DNA of 64,000 nucleotides from Bordetella petrii (GCF_017356245.1 NZ_JAFMZZ010000001.1:3317294-3381293), one strand, 5' to 3'. Shown: positions 25,215 through 39,573, counted from the first letter of the stretch. The notes: generated from the sequence alone by a model not told the origin. Made by a program: numbers and translations.

Positions 25215-27076
25215 ACGCGATGACTAGCATGGATGCCAAAAGGGTGGTGCAGGTCGATGGCCTGACCGTACGCTTCAATACCCCCGAGCGCGTGGTCGAG
25301 GCCGTGCGCGATGTATCGTTCCACGTCGACCGCGGCGAAACGCTGGCCATCGTGGGCGAGTCCGGTTCCGGCAAATCGGTCACCTCGCTGGCGCTGATGC
25401 GTCTGGTGGAATACGGGGGCGGGCGCATCGTGCGCGGCGACATGCAGCTGCGCCGGCGCGGCGGCGAAGTCCTGGACCTGGCGCGCGCCGGCGAAAACGT
25501 GCTGCAGCGCGTGCGCGGCGCCGACGTGGCCATGATCTTCCAGGAACCCATGACCTCGCTGAACCCCAGCTTTACCGCGGGGTCGCAGATCGCCGAGGCG
25601 CTGCAGCTGCACCAGGGCCTGGACGCCGCAGCCGCGCGGGCCGAGACCCTGCGCATGCTCGAGCGGGTGCGCATTCCCGAGGCGCGCGCCATTCTCGATC
25701 GCTACCCGCACCAGCTGTCGGGCGGCATGCGCCAGCGGGTCATGATCGCCATGGCGCTGTCGTGCAAGCCGCAGCTGCTGATCGCCGACGAGCCCACCAC
25801 GGCGCTGGACGTGACCATCCAGGCGCAGATCCTGCAACTGATCCGCCAGCTGCAGGAAGAAATGGACATGGGCGTGATCTTCATCACGCACGACATGGGC
25901 GTGGTGGCCGAAGTGGCCGACCGCGTGCTGGTGATGTATCGCGGCGACAAGGTCGAAGAGGGCGCTTCCGAACAGGTGTTCGGCCAGCCGCAGCACGCCT
26001 ATACGCGCGCGCTGCTGTCGGCCGTGCCGCGCCTGGGGGCCATGGCCGGCACCGACCTGCCGGCCAAGTTTCCGCTGCTGCGCGTCGATGCCGGGCAGGC
26101 GCCCGAGCCGGACCGGCCCCACGATACCGTGCACGCCGACGCCCAGCCCATTCTGCGCGTCAAAGACCTGATCACCCGCTTCGATGTGCCCAGCGGCCTG
26201 TTCGGCCGCGTCAAGCGGCGCGTGCACGCGGTCGAGCGCGTCAGCTTCGACCTGTATCCCGGCGAGACGCTGGCGCTGGTGGGCGAATCGGGCTGCGGCA
26301 AATCGACCACGGGCCGCTCGCTGCTGCGCCTGGTCGAAAGCCAGAGCGGCGCCATCGAATTCGGCGGGCAGAACATCCGCGAGATGCCGTCCAGCACGCT
26401 GCAGCACCTGCGCCGCAATATCCAGTTCATTTTCCAGGATCCGTTCGCCTCGCTGGACCCGCGCGTCACAGTGGGCTTCTCGATCATGGAGCCGCTGCTG
26501 GTGCACGGCATCGCCAAAGGCGAGGCGGCGCGCCAGCGCGTGGCCTGGCTGCTGGAAAAAGTCGGGCTGCCGGCCGAGCACGCCAGCCGCTATCCGCACG
26601 AGTTTTCCGGCGGGCAGCGCCAGCGCATCGCCATCGCGCGCGCCCTGGCCCTGAACCCCAAGGTGGTGGTGGCCGACGAATCGGTGTCGGCGCTCGACGT
26701 TTCCATCCAGGCGCAGATCGTCAACCTGATGCTCGACCTGCAGCGCGAGCTGGGTGTGGCGTTCCTGTTCATTTCGCACGACATGGCGGTGGTCGAGCGC
26801 GTCAGCCACCGCGTGGCGGTGATGTACCTGGGGCAGATCGTCGAGATCGGCCCGCGCCGCGCCATTTTCGAGAATCCGCAGCATCCGTACACGCGCAAGC
26901 TGATGGACGCCGTGCCGATCGCCGATCCGGCGCGCCGGCACGCCAAGCGCGAACTGCTGTCCGATGAAATTCCCAGCCCGATCCGGGCCGTCGGCGACGA
27001 ACCGTCGGTCCAGCCGCTGGTGCAGGTTGCACCGCGGCATTTTGTCGCCCGGCATCGCATTGCCGGTGCCTATTGA
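25211..27076 (+). CDS. gsiA: Double ATP-binding protein of peptide/glutathione ABC transporter (GsiA-like)
   Basis: Energises peptide import. The 621 residues are two fused ATPase domains. Domain 1 has Walker A GESGSGKS at 49-56 and signature LSGGMRQR, and domain 2 has GESGCGKS at 358-365 and FSGGQRQR. Each is followed by the oligopeptide-specific tail ([12 protein letters not shown] and [12 protein letters not shown]). E. coli GsiA has the same fused layout and size. It lies between two binding-protein/permease sets and is the only ATPase for both, so it may serve both. The start overlaps the previous stop by 4 bases. Confidence 0.94.
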   Translation: MNAMTSMDAKRVVQVDGLTVRFNTPERVVEAVRDVSFHVDRGETLAIVGESGSGKSVTSLALMRLVEYGGGRIVRGDMQLRRRGGEVLDLARAGENVLQRVRGADVAMIFQEPMTSLNPSFTAGSQIAEALQLHQGLDAAAARAETLRMLERVRIPEARAILDRYPHQLSGGMRQRVMIAMALSCKPQLLIADEPTTALDVTIQAQILQLIRQLQEEMDMGVIFITHDMGVVAEVADRVLVMYRGDKVEEGASEQVFGQPQHAYTRALLSAVPRLGAMAGTDLPAKFPLLRVDAGQAPEPDRPHDTVHADAQPILRVKDLITRFDVPSGLFGRVKRRVHAVERVSFDLYPGETLALVGESGCGKSTTGRSLLRLVESQSGAIEFGGQNIREMPSSTLQHLRRNIQFIFQDPFASLDPRVTVGFSIMEPLLVHGIAKGEAARQRVAWLLEKVGLPAEHASRYPHEFSGGQRQRIAIARALALNPKVVVADESVSALDVSIQAQIVNLMLDLQRELGVAFLFISHDMAVVERVSHRVAVMYLGQIVEIGPRRAIFENPQHPYTRKLMDAVPIADPARRHAKRELLSDEIPSPIRAVGDEPSVQPLVQVAPRHFVARHRIAGAY

Positions 27077-27112
27077 TAAGCAAGCGACTGCATACCCCCA
27101 AGGAGCCTGTCC

Positions 27113-28675
27113 ATGAATAAACGAGTCGATTCGCTGTTCCAGCGAAAAACCCTGGCGGCAAGCCTGCTGGCATTGTCGGCCCTGACCTGCGGCAGCGCCG
27201 CGTTCGCGGCCAAGGATGTCGTGCTGGCGCTGAGTTCGCAGGCCGAGACCCTGGATCCCTACAACACCAACACCACGCTGACCACGGCCGTCACCAAGTC
27301 GTTCTACGAAGGCCTGTTCGAGTTCGACAAAGATCTGAAGATCAAGCCGGTGCTGGCCGAAAGCTACGACGTCACGCCCGACGGCCTGACCTACACGTTC
27401 AAGCTGCGCCAGGGCGTGAAGTTTCATGACGGCACGGATTTCAACGCGGCGGCCGTCAAGGCCAACCTGGACCGCGTGCTGAACCGCGACAACCATCTGG
27501 CGCGCTACAACCAGTTCAACCGCATCGGCAAGGTCGAGGCGGTGGATGCCAGCACGCTGCGCATCACCCTGAAAGAGCCGTTCGCGCCGTTCATCAACTC
27601 GCTGGCGCACGCCTCGGCGGCCATCATCTCGCCGGCCGCGCTGGAAAAATACGGCAAGGACATCGCCTTCCACCCCGTAGGCACCGGCCCCTTCGTGTTC
27701 GACGGCTGGAAACAGACCGATTACGTGCGCGGCAAGAAGTTCGACGGCTACTGGAAGAAGGGCTATCCCAAGATCGACACCATTACCTGGAAGCCGGTGC
27801 TGGAAAACAGCACCCGCGCCGCCATGCTGCAGACCGGCGAGGCCGATTTCGCCTACACGCTGCCCTACGAGCAGGCCGCGCTGCTGAAAAAGAGCGACAA
27901 GCTGGACGTGCTGACCGGCGATTCCATCATCACGCGCTACATCAGCTTCAACGTGCAGCACAAGCCCTTCGACAACGTGAAGGTGCGCCAGGCCATCAAC
28001 TATGCCATCAACCGCGAGGCGCTGGCCAAGGTGGCGTTCGCCGGCTACGCCTTCCCGGCCCAGGGCATCGTGCCGCAGGGCGTCACCTACGCCTACAAGA
28101 TGGACCCGTGGCCGTACGATCCCAAGAAGGCCAAGCAGCTGCTGGCCGAGGCCGGCTATCCCAACGGCTTTGAATCGGTGCTGTGGGGCGGCTACAGCAA
28201 CACCACCACCCAGAAGGTGCTGCAGTTCGTGCAGCAGCAGCTGCGCCAGGTCGGCGTGAAAGTCGAGGTGCGGGCCCTGGAAGTGGGCCAGCGCACCGAG
28301 CTGGTGCAATCCGCGCCGGACCCCGCCACCGCCCCCGTGCGCATGTACTACGCGGGCTGGTCGTCGTCCACCGGCGAGGCCGATTGGGCCCTGCGTCCGC
28401 TGCTGGCCTCGGAATCCTTCCCGCCCAAGCTGAACAACACGGCCTACTACAAGAACGAGGTGGTCGACGCCGACATCGCCAAGGCCCTGCGTTCGGTCGA
28501 CGACAAGGAAAAGACCCAGCTCTACAAAGAAGCGCAAGAGCAGATCTGGAAGGATGCCCCGTGGGCGGCGCTGGTCACTGAAAAAGTGCTGTATGCCCGC
28601 AGCAAGAAGCTGGATGGTGTCTATGTGATGCCCGACGGCAACATCAATTCCGACGACATCTCGCTTTCCGAGTAA
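27113..28675 (+). CDS. gsiB: Glutathione/peptide-binding protein (GsiB-like)
   Basis: Periplasmic binding protein of 520 residues with a signal peptide ending SAAFA (about residue 32). It matches E. coli GsiB closely from memory over many segments, for example [39 protein letters not shown] and [20 protein letters not shown]. GsiB binds glutathione in E. coli, and with a gamma-glutamyltransferase in the same operon glutathione or gamma-glutamyl peptides are the likely ligand. An AAGGAG ribosome site precedes the ATG. Confidence 0.92.
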   Translation: MNKRVDSLFQRKTLAASLLALSALTCGSAAFAAKDVVLALSSQAETLDPYNTNTTLTTAVTKSFYEGLFEFDKDLKIKPVLAESYDVTPDGLTYTFKLRQGVKFHDGTDFNAAAVKANLDRVLNRDNHLARYNQFNRIGKVEAVDASTLRITLKEPFAPFINSLAHASAAIISPAALEKYGKDIAFHPVGTGPFVFDGWKQTDYVRGKKFDGYWKKGYPKIDTITWKPVLENSTRAAMLQTGEADFAYTLPYEQAALLKKSDKLDVLTGDSIITRYISFNVQHKPFDNVKVRQAINYAINREALAKVAFAGYAFPAQGIVPQGVTYAYKMDPWPYDPKKAKQLLAEAGYPNGFESVLWGGYSNTTTQKVLQFVQQQLRQVGVKVEVRALEVGQRTELVQSAPDPATAPVRMYYAGWSSSTGEADWALRPLLASESFPPKLNNTAYYKNEVVDADIAKALRSVDDKEKTQLYKEAQEQIWKDAPWAALVTEKVLYARSKKLDGVYVMPDGNINSDDISLSE

Positions 28676-28701
28676 GCGGACCTCAACGGCCGCAACACGG
28701 C

Positions 28702-28737
28702 CGATGCGCGCGCCGGCAACCGCGGGCGCGCGCATCG
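28702..28737 (+). other. Intercistronic hairpin after gsiB
   Basis: A perfect 13-bp stem (28702-28714 with 28725-28737, arms CGATGCGCGCGCC / GGCGCGCGCATCG) with a 10-base loop lies between gsiB and gsiC. No T run follows, so it is more likely an RNA stabiliser or partial attenuator than a terminator. It mirrors the hairpin at 23333-23358. Confidence 0.65.
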
Positions 28738-28753
28738 CCGATCAGGTTGAAAA

Positions 28754-29674
28754 ATGCTGAATTACTTCCTCAAGCGGTTACTGGGCCTGGCGCCCACCCT
28801 GCTGATCGTGGCGGTGCTGGTGTTCCTGTTCGTGCACATGCTGCCCGGCGATCCGGCGCGCCTGGCGGCGGGGCAGGATGCCGACCTCGAAACCGTCCAG
28901 CTGGTGCGCAAAGAGCTGGGGCTGGACAAGCCGCTGCCCGAACAGTTCGTACGGTTCTTCACCAATATCGTGCAGGGCGACCTGGGCACGTCGATCCGCA
29001 CGCGCCGGCCGGTGTCGGTGGAGATTGGCGAGCGCTTCATGCCCACGCTGCTGCTGACGCTGGTCAGCATGGCCTGGTCGGTGGTGTTCGGCATGGCCAT
29101 CGGCATTACCTCGGCGGTGTTCCGCAACCGCTGGCCCGACCGCCTGGGCATGACCCTGGCCGTCTCGGGCATTTCATTTCCGGCCTTTGCGCTGGGCATG
29201 CTGCTGATGCAGATATTTTCGGTGGACCTGGGCTGGCTGCCGACAGTGGGCGCCAATTCATGGCAGCACTACATCCTGCCTTCCATCACGCTGGGCGCGG
29301 CGGTGGCCGCGGTCATGGCGCGCTTCACCCGCGCCTCGTTCGTGGAAGTGATCCAGGAAGATTTCGTGCGCACCGCGCGCGCCAAGGGCCTGCGCGAGCG
29401 CATTGTCATCGTCAAGCACTGCCTGCGCAACGCGCTCATTCCGGTGGTGACCATGATGGGCCTGCAGTTCGGCTTCCTGCTGGGCGGCTCCATCGTGGTC
29501 GAGGCCGTGTTCAACTGGCCCGGCCTGGGCCGGCTGCTGGTCGATTCGGTGAACATGCGCGACTACCCTGTCATCCAGGCGCTGGTGCTGCTGTTCTCGC
29601 TGGAATTCATCCTGATCAACCTGGTGGTGGACATGCTTTACGGTTTCATCAACCCCACCATTCGCTACAAGTGA
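28754..29674 (+). CDS. gsiC: Glutathione ABC transporter permease (GsiC-like)
   Basis: Inner-membrane subunit of 306 residues, the same length as E. coli GsiC, starting [22 protein letters not shown]. Features are the [15 protein letters not shown] loop and the EAA coupling loop [28 protein letters not shown]. It pairs with GsiD, whose gene starts 7 bases downstream. Confidence 0.93.
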   Translation: MLNYFLKRLLGLAPTLLIVAVLVFLFVHMLPGDPARLAAGQDADLETVQLVRKELGLDKPLPEQFVRFFTNIVQGDLGTSIRTRRPVSVEIGERFMPTLLLTLVSMAWSVVFGMAIGITSAVFRNRWPDRLGMTLAVSGISFPAFALGMLLMQIFSVDLGWLPTVGANSWQHYILPSITLGAAVAAVMARFTRASFVEVIQEDFVRTARAKGLRERIVIVKHCLRNALIPVVTMMGLQFGFLLGGSIVVEAVFNWPGLGRLLVDSVNMRDYPVIQALVLLFSLEFILINLVVDMLYGFINPTIRYK

Positions 29675-29681
29675 GGCGGCC

Positions 29682-30566
29682 ATGACGCAAACGACCGCCG
29701 TGCAGACCGGCACCGACGTACGCACCCCCTGGGGCGAGTTCTGGCGCAAGTTCCGCAAGCAGCACGTGGGCATGGGCGCCCTGGTATTCGTGCTGCTGCT
29801 GGTGCTGATCGCCGTGCTGGCGCCCTGGATCAGCCCCTACGACGCCGAGAACTATTTCGACTACGACATGCTCAACACCGGGCCCTCGGCGGCCCACTGG
29901 TTCGGCGTCGACCCGCTGGGCCGCGACATCTTCAGCCGCATCCTGATGGGCGCGCGCATTTCGCTGGCGGCCGGCTTTCTGTCGGTGCTGCTGGGCGCGC
30001 TGGTGGGCTGCACGCTGGGCTTGCTGGCCGGCTACTACGAAGGCTGGTGGGACCGCATCACCATGCGCATTTCCGACGTGCTGTTCGCCTTCCCGGGCAT
30101 CCTGCTGGCGCTGGGCGTGGTGGCCATCCTGGGCAGCAGCATGACCAACGTGGTGGTGGCGGTGTCGGTGTTCAGCGTGCCGGCCTTCGCGCGCCTGGTG
30201 CGCGGCAATACGCTGGCCCTGAAGCACCTGACCTACATCGAGGCCACCAAGAGCATCGGCGCGTCCGACCGGACCATCCTGCTGCGGCATATCCTGCCCG
30301 GCACGATCTCTTCCATCGTGGTGTATTTCACCATGCGCGTGGGCACGTCCATCATCACGGCGGCCAGCCTGTCGTTCCTGGGCATGGGCGCGCAGCCGCC
30401 CACGCCCGAATGGGGCGCCATGCTGAACGAGGCGCGCGCCGACATGGTCAATGCGCCGCACGTGGCGCTGTTTCCCAGCCTGGCCATTTTCCTGACCGTG
30501 CTGGCCTTCAATCTGCTGGGCGACGCCTTGCGCGATGCCCTGGATCCCAAGATAGACCGCCTGTAG
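29682..30566 (+). CDS. gsiD: Glutathione ABC transporter permease (GsiD-like)
   Basis: Second membrane subunit, 294 residues. It has the motifs [16 protein letters not shown] and the coupling loop [24 protein letters not shown], and ends with the family tail [12 protein letters not shown]. Together with gsiA, gsiB and gsiC it completes a full importer. A peptidase gene follows after 9 bases. Confidence 0.93.
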   Translation: MTQTTAVQTGTDVRTPWGEFWRKFRKQHVGMGALVFVLLLVLIAVLAPWISPYDAENYFDYDMLNTGPSAAHWFGVDPLGRDIFSRILMGARISLAAGFLSVLLGALVGCTLGLLAGYYEGWWDRITMRISDVLFAFPGILLALGVVAILGSSMTNVVVAVSVFSVPAFARLVRGNTLALKHLTYIEATKSIGASDRTILLRHILPGTISSIVVYFTMRVGTSIITAASLSFLGMGAQPPTPEWGAMLNEARADMVNAPHVALFPSLAIFLTVLAFNLLGDALRDALDPKIDRL

Positions 30567-30575
30567 TCTGCGCCG

Positions 30576-31655
30576 ATGGATACCCATTCGATTCTTCCCC
30601 GCATCGGCGCGCTGCCGGCGGGGCCGCTGGACGCCATCAGCGACGTGCACGGCGTTACGGTGGGGCACCACACCCTGTCCCGGGGCTCGCTGCAGACCGG
30701 CGTCACCGTGGTGCGCCCGCATGCCGGCGACACCTACCGCGACAAAGTGCCGGCGGCCGCGGCGGTGCTCAACGGCTTCGGCAAAAGCGTCGGGCTGGTC
30801 CAGGTGCGCGAACTGGGCGTGCTGGAAACCCCGCTGGCCCTGACCAATACGTTCGGCGTGGGCGCGGTGGCCAATGCGCAGATCCGCGCCGCCGTGGCCG
30901 GCAACCCCGCCATCGGACGCGAATGGCCCACTGTCAATCCGCTGGTGTTCGAATGCAATGACGGCTACCTGAACGACATCCAGGCGCTGGCCGTGCAAGA
31001 AGCGCATTATGCGCAGGCCCTGGCCGCCGCCGATGCCCGCTTCGCGCAGGGTTCGGTGGGGGCGGGGCGCGGCATGTCGTCGTTCTCGCTCAAAGGCGGC
31101 ATCGGCTCGGCATCGCGCATCGCCGGCATCCAGCCGGGCCTGCGCCATACCGTGGGTGCGCTGGTGCTGGCGAATTTCGGCCGCCTGCCCAGCCTGACCA
31201 TTGCCGGCCGGCCGTTCGGCCGCGAACTGGCCCGCCAGCAAGACCAGAGCCAGGCCGCCGAGGCGGCGCGCCCCGAGCAGGGCTCGATCATCCTGCTGCT
31301 GGCCACCGACGCGCCGCTCGATGCCCGCCAGCTGCGCCGCCTGGCGCTGCGGGCCGGCGCCGGCCTGGCGCGCACCGGATCGGTGTTCGGCCACGGCAGC
31401 GGCGACATCGCCCTGGCGTTTTCCACGGCCTACACCATTCCCCATCTGGCCGAGCGCGGCATGCCGGCCGTGGCGCTGCTGCACGAGACCCGCATCGATC
31501 CGCTGTTCGAAGCCGCGGCCGAGGCGGCCGAACAGGCCATCGTGGCGGCGCTGTGGCATGCCGAATCGGTCAGCGGCCGCGACGGCCACCGCCGCATCTG
31601 CATCCGCGAAGCCGCGCCCCGCTGGCGCGAATGGCTGGCGCGCACTGAACTGTAG
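30576..31655 (+). CDS. P1 family peptidase (S58, DmpA-like aminopeptidase)
   Basis: Self-processing aminopeptidase of the DmpA/BapA family, which releases N-terminal residues including D- or beta-amino acids. The 359 residues contain ISDVHGVTVGH and GVTVV, and the autocleavage and nucleophile site is GSIILLLATDAPL with Ser237. A C-terminal LARTGSVFGHGSGDIALAFSTA is typical of the family. No signal peptide is visible. The gene is embedded in the peptide importer operon, so it likely breaks down imported peptides. Confidence 0.92.
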   Translation: MDTHSILPRIGALPAGPLDAISDVHGVTVGHHTLSRGSLQTGVTVVRPHAGDTYRDKVPAAAAVLNGFGKSVGLVQVRELGVLETPLALTNTFGVGAVANAQIRAAVAGNPAIGREWPTVNPLVFECNDGYLNDIQALAVQEAHYAQALAAADARFAQGSVGAGRGMSSFSLKGGIGSASRIAGIQPGLRHTVGALVLANFGRLPSLTIAGRPFGRELARQQDQSQAAEAARPEQGSIILLLATDAPLDARQLRRLALRAGAGLARTGSVFGHGSGDIALAFSTAYTIPHLAERGMPAVALLHETRIDPLFEAAAEAAEQAIVAALWHAESVSGRDGHRRICIREAAPRWREWLARTEL

Positions 31656-31696
31656 GCGGCCCGGCAGGCGGCCGCCGCAACCCTGGTGACACACTC

Positions 31697-32515
31697 ATGA
31701 AGATCCTGATTTCCACTGACATCGAGGGCGTGGCCGGCGTGTTCCATGCCGAGCAGGTCCGGGCCGGCAACGGCGAGTACGAGCGGGCCCGCGCCTGGAT
31801 GACCGGCGAGGCCAACGCCGCCATCCAGGGCGCCTTCGCCGGTGGCGCCGATGAAGTCCTGGTCAACGATTCGCACGGCGGCTTCCGCAACCTGCTGCCC
31901 GACGCGTTGGACCCGCGCGCCCGCCTGGTGCTGGGCAAGCCGCGCTACCTGGGCATGATGGGCGGCCTGGAAGAACCCTGCGACGCGGTCTGCCTGATCG
32001 GCTACCACGCGCGCTCGCAGGCGCGCGGCATCCTGGCCCACACGATCAACAGCTTTGCCTTCGCGCGCGTGTTCATCAACGGCGCCGAGCTGGGCGAGGC
32101 GGGGCTGTATGGGGCGCTGGCCGGCGAGCTCGGCGTGCCGGTCATCCTGGCCAGCGGCGATGATGTCTTCATTGCCGAGACCCGTCCGCTGTTTCCCCAT
32201 GCGCAGTGGGTGCAGACCAAGGTGGCGCACGGGCAGGGCAGCGGGGCCACGCTGTCGCCGGCCGCCGCCCGCCAGGCCATCGCCGCCGCGGCCGAGGCCG
32301 CGGTGCGCGGCGCCGCCGGCGCGGTTCCCTTGCGCATCGCCGCGCCTATAGAATGCCGGTTGCAGACCCAGAGTTCGGCGCTGGCCGACCTGTTCTGCAT
32401 GTGGCCCACGCTCGAACGCGTGGACGGCGTGACCCTGCGCTTTGCCGTAGACAGCATGCAGGCCGCCATCCGCACGCTCAACAGCCTGTCGGCCATGTCA
32501 TCCATGCTGCGCTAA
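31697..32515 (+). CDS. M55 family D-aminopeptidase (DppA type)
   Basis: Zinc aminopeptidase of 272 residues. The N-terminal MKILISTDIEGVAGV holds the SxDxEG metal-binding motif (Asp8, Glu10), and GYHARSQARGILAHTI supplies further metal ligands. The Bacillus homologue DppA cleaves D-Ala-containing dipeptides and sits in a dipeptide transport operon, as here. Together with the P1 peptidase it suggests use of cell-wall or unusual D-amino-acid peptides. Confidence 0.93.
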   Translation: MKILISTDIEGVAGVFHAEQVRAGNGEYERARAWMTGEANAAIQGAFAGGADEVLVNDSHGGFRNLLPDALDPRARLVLGKPRYLGMMGGLEEPCDAVCLIGYHARSQARGILAHTINSFAFARVFINGAELGEAGLYGALAGELGVPVILASGDDVFIAETRPLFPHAQWVQTKVAHGQGSGATLSPAAARQAIAAAAEAAVRGAAGAVPLRIAAPIECRLQTQSSALADLFCMWPTLERVDGVTLRFAVDSMQAAIRTLNSLSAMSSMLR

Positions 32516-32523
32516 GGATACTC

Positions 32524-34326
32524 ATGCCCCCCACCGATACCCGCATCGCCCAGCTGCGGCAGGCCATGCGCCGCCGCGGCCTGGACGCCTGCATCGTCCC
32601 GTCCGCCGACCCGCACCTGTCCGAATACCTGCCCGCCCGCTGGCAGGGCCGCCAGTGGCTCAGCGGCTTCACCGGCTCGGTGGGCACCCTGGTGGTCACC
32701 GCCGACTTCGCCGGCCTGTGGGTCGACAGCCGCTATTGGGTGCAGGCCGAGGCCCAGCTGGCCGGTACCTGCGTGCAGCTGATGAAAATCGCCGCGGCCA
32801 ACACGCCGGGCCATATCGACTGGCTGGCGGCGCACATGCAGGCCGGGCAGCGAGTGGGCGTGGACGGCCAGGTGCTGGGACTGGCCGCCTTCCGGGCGCT
32901 GTCGGCAGCCCTGGCGCCGGCCGGGGCCAGCCTGGACATCCAGGCCGACCCGCTGTCCGAGATCTGGCCCGACCGCCCGGGCCTGCCCGACGCGCCCGTG
33001 TACGCGCATGAACCGCCCTACGCCTGCGCCTCGCGGGCCGACAAGCTGGCCCAGCTGCGCCAGGCCATGCGGGCGCACGGCGCCGACGTGCACCTGGTGT
33101 CCACCCTGGACGACATCGCCTGGCTGTTCAACCTGCGCGGCGCCGATGTGTCGTACAACCCGGTGTTCCTGGCGCACGCCCTGGTCGGCTCCGACCATGC
33201 CACGCTGTTCGTGGCCGACGGCAAAATAGGCGCCGCCCTGCGCGCGGCCCTGGCGGCCGATGGCGTCGACGTGGCGCCCTACGGGCTGGCCGCCGAGGCC
33301 CTGGGCTCGCTCGAACGCGACCAGACCCTGTTGATCGACCCGGCCCGCGTCACCTGCGGGGTGTTCCACGCCATGGATCCGTCGGTGCCGCGCGTCGAGG
33401 CCATCAATCCCAGCACGCTGTTCAAGTCGCGCAAGTCCGAGGCCGAGCTGGCCCATGTGCGCCAGACCATGGCGCACGACGGCGCCGCGCTGTGCGAATT
33501 CTTCGCCTGGTTCGAAGACGCCCTGGGCCGCGACACCGTCACCGAGCTGACCATCGACGAGCAGATCACGGCGGCGCGCGCGCGCCGCCCCGGCTATGTG
33601 TGCCCCAGCTTCGCCACCATCGCCGGCTTCAACGCCAATGGCGCCATGCCGCACTACCGGGCCACCGCCGAATCGCACGCCGTCATCGAAGGCGACGGGC
33701 TGCTGCTGATCGATTCCGGCGGCCAGTACCTGGGCGGCACCACCGACATCACCCGCGTGGTGGCCGTCGGCCGGCCCAGCGCCGACCAGAAGGTCGATTT
33801 CACGCTGGTACTCAAGGGCATGATTGCGCTGTCGCGCGCCGCCTTCCCGCGCGGCACGCCGTCGCCCATGCTCGACGCCATCGCCCGCGCGCCCATCTGG
33901 CAGGGCGGGGCCGAATACGGCCACGGCACCGGCCACGGGGTGGGGTATTTCCTGAACGTGCACGAAGGGCCGCAGGTCATTTCCTACCGGGCGGCGCCCG
34001 GCCCCCACACGGCCATGGAGCCGGGCATGATCACCTCGAACGAGCCCGGCATCTACCGCCCCGGGCGCTGGGGCGTGCGCATCGAGAACCTGGTGGCCAA
34101 CCGCAGCTGGCTCGAGGGCGAACTGGGCGAGTTCCTGTGCTTCGAAACCCTGACCCTGTGCCCCATCGACACCCGCTGCATCGACGCCTCGCTGCTGCGG
34201 CCCGACGAGGCCGCCTGGCTGGACGACTACCATCGGACGGTCCGGGAACGGCTGTCGGGATTGGTGTCCGGGCGGGCGCTCGAGTGGCTACAGGAGAGGA
34301 CGCGGCCGCTGCTGGGGGCTGAGTAG
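32524..34326 (+). CDS. Xaa-Pro aminopeptidase, M24 family
   Basis: Removes N-terminal residues preceding proline. The product (600 residues) is the long three-domain form. Two creatinase-like N-terminal domains (1-160 and 165-320) precede the catalytic pita-bread domain (about 325-540), with ligands in DSGGQYLGGTTDITR, HGTGHGVGYFLNVHE and TSNEPGIYR. A C-terminal M24-C tail ends the protein. It is the last gene of the ggt-peptidase run, and the ATG at 32524 is 8 bases after the D-aminopeptidase stop. The upstream open frame is out of phase with that gene. Confidence 0.94.
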   Translation: MPPTDTRIAQLRQAMRRRGLDACIVPSADPHLSEYLPARWQGRQWLSGFTGSVGTLVVTADFAGLWVDSRYWVQAEAQLAGTCVQLMKIAAANTPGHIDWLAAHMQAGQRVGVDGQVLGLAAFRALSAALAPAGASLDIQADPLSEIWPDRPGLPDAPVYAHEPPYACASRADKLAQLRQAMRAHGADVHLVSTLDDIAWLFNLRGADVSYNPVFLAHALVGSDHATLFVADGKIGAALRAALAADGVDVAPYGLAAEALGSLERDQTLLIDPARVTCGVFHAMDPSVPRVEAINPSTLFKSRKSEAELAHVRQTMAHDGAALCEFFAWFEDALGRDTVTELTIDEQITAARARRPGYVCPSFATIAGFNANGAMPHYRATAESHAVIEGDGLLLIDSGGQYLGGTTDITRVVAVGRPSADQKVDFTLVLKGMIALSRAAFPRGTPSPMLDAIARAPIWQGGAEYGHGTGHGVGYFLNVHEGPQVISYRAAPGPHTAMEPGMITSNEPGIYRPGRWGVRIENLVANRSWLEGELGEFLCFETLTLCPIDTRCIDASLLRPDEAAWLDDYHRTVRERLSGLVSGRALEWLQERTRPLLGAE

Positions 34327-38389
<4,063 letters not shown>

Positions 38390-38396
38390 CCACGCC

Positions 38397-38419
38397 GGCC
38401 GGGCGCGGCGCGCCCGGCC
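38397..38419 (+). other. GC hairpin between eno and ftsB
   Basis: A perfect 10-bp inverted repeat (GGCCGGGCGC / GCGCCCGGCC) with a 3-base loop lies directly after the eno stop. It lacks a T tract. It may reduce read-through into ftsB, which would fit the large difference in protein need between enolase and a division protein. Confidence 0.5.
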
Positions 38420-38455
38420 CTTGCGGTTGGCCGCAATCGTTCAGGGTGTTCGCAT

Positions 38456-38791
38456 ATGCGCCTGTTGTTCCTGGTGCTGCTCGTCTTGCTGGGCCTGATC
38501 CAGTATCCGCTCTGGCTGGGCAAGGGCGGCTGGTTCAAAGTATGGGACCTGCAGCGCCAGGTGGCCGCGCAACACGAAACCAATGATGGCCTGCGCGCGC
38601 GCAACGCGGCGCTCGAGGCCGAAGTGCGCGACCTCGCCACCGGCGTGGGCGCCATCGAAGAGCGGGCCCGCAGCGAACTGGGCATGATGCGCGAAGGCGA
38701 AGTCTTCGTGCAGATCGTGCCGCCCGGCACGCCCGTGCCCCAGCCGGCGCCCGGCGCCACCAGCCAGCCGGCCGCGCCGCCGCGCCGCTGA
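38456..38791 (+). CDS. ftsB: Cell division protein FtsB
   Basis: Small bitopic divisome protein that forms a complex with FtsL and FtsQ. The 111 residues have an N-terminal membrane helix (2-20), a periplasmic coiled coil (about 28-65) and the family motif [21 protein letters not shown] Pro/Ala tail follows. The position after eno is the standard one. It meets a minus-strand gene end to end, with a 13-bp gap. Confidence 0.95.
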   Translation: MRLLFLVLLVLLGLIQYPLWLGKGGWFKVWDLQRQVAAQHETNDGLRARNAALEAEVRDLATGVGAIEERARSELGMMREGEVFVQIVPPGTPVPQPAPGATSQPAAPPRR

Positions 38792-38804
38792 GCCGGGGCG
38801 GTTT

Positions 38805-39506
38805 TCACGGCCCGTCGCGGGCGCAATCCCAGGTTCCGTACACCACCGGCCCTTGCCGCGCGGCGGGCGGCGCATGCCAGTCCACCGGGTGCGACTGCAT
38901 CTCGATGCGAAGTTCCAGCCGCAGGGCCAGCAGCCCGCGCTGCAGGGCGCGTTGCGCGCAAGTGCCGGCGGGGCGCCCTGCCTGCCGCAGCAGCGCGCGG
39001 GTCAGGGGCGCCAGCGGCCGGTGCAGGGCGGTCAGGCGCAGGTGCAGGGTATTGGCATCGAAAATCGTCGGCCCGCCGGTCGCCGCGCCGCGCGCCGCGT
39101 GCTGCTCGGCCTGGTAATCGTTGCTGACGGCGCGGCGGCCGGCGGCGCCTGGCACGGCCAGGCCAGAGCGGGCATGGGCCTGGAACGCCGCGGCGCCGGG
39201 CTGCAGCACCTCGATGCGCCAGGGCGCCATGCCCGCCGCGCCGCCGTCCACGGGCGCGTGGCGCGGCCGCAGGGCCTGTTCAAACGCGTGGGCGATGGCC
39301 GCGGGCCGGCCGTGCTGCGTGGCGCCGGCGCGGGCGGCATCGACCAGGGCCACGTAGGCCCGCTGCCGCGCCAGGTGCCAGTGCGCGGCTTCGGCCGCCA
39401 GCACGCCCAGCAGCAGCAGCGGCGGGGCGGCCAGGGCGAATTCAAGCAGGGTGGCGCCGCGGCTGCGGCGCGGCCGGCGCAAGCGGGGCGGAATGAAATG
39501 GCGCAT
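38805..39506 (-). CDS. TadE-like pseudopilin-related protein
   Basis: A 233-residue protein with an N-terminal basic stretch and the motif RGATLLEFALAAPPLLLLGVLAAEAAHWHL, typical of TadE/TadG pilin-like proteins (one membrane helix preceded by a prepilin-type region). The rest is an extracytoplasmic Ala/Arg-rich domain without a family I can name. No other tad or flp genes are nearby, so it is an orphan. The ATG at 39506 was chosen because it places the TadE motif at residue 15; the longer frame adds an unlikely basic leader. Confidence 0.7.
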   Translation of the reverse strand: MRHFIPPRLRRPRRSRGATLLEFALAAPPLLLLGVLAAEAAHWHLARQRAYVALVDAARAGATQHGRPAAIAHAFEQALRPRHAPVDGGAAGMAPWRIEVLQPGAAAFQAHARSGLAVPGAAGRRAVSNDYQAEQHAARGAATGGPTIFDANTLHLRLTALHRPLAPLTRALLRQAGRPAGTCAQRALQRGLLALRLELRIEMQSHPVDWHAPPAARQGPVVYGTWDCARDGP

Positions 39507-39573
39507 GGCCGGCAGTGTGCCCGCCGCCTGCCGGCCCCGTCGATTGTGGCAACTACCCTGGGGCGCCGATGTC

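Noticed and set aside
24884..28735. A 1283-codon open frame on the minus strand
   Set aside because: It is antisense to gsiA and gsiB, with composition dominated by His, Arg, Gln and Gly as expected from the reverse strand of GC-rich genes. The plus-strand genes have clear families.
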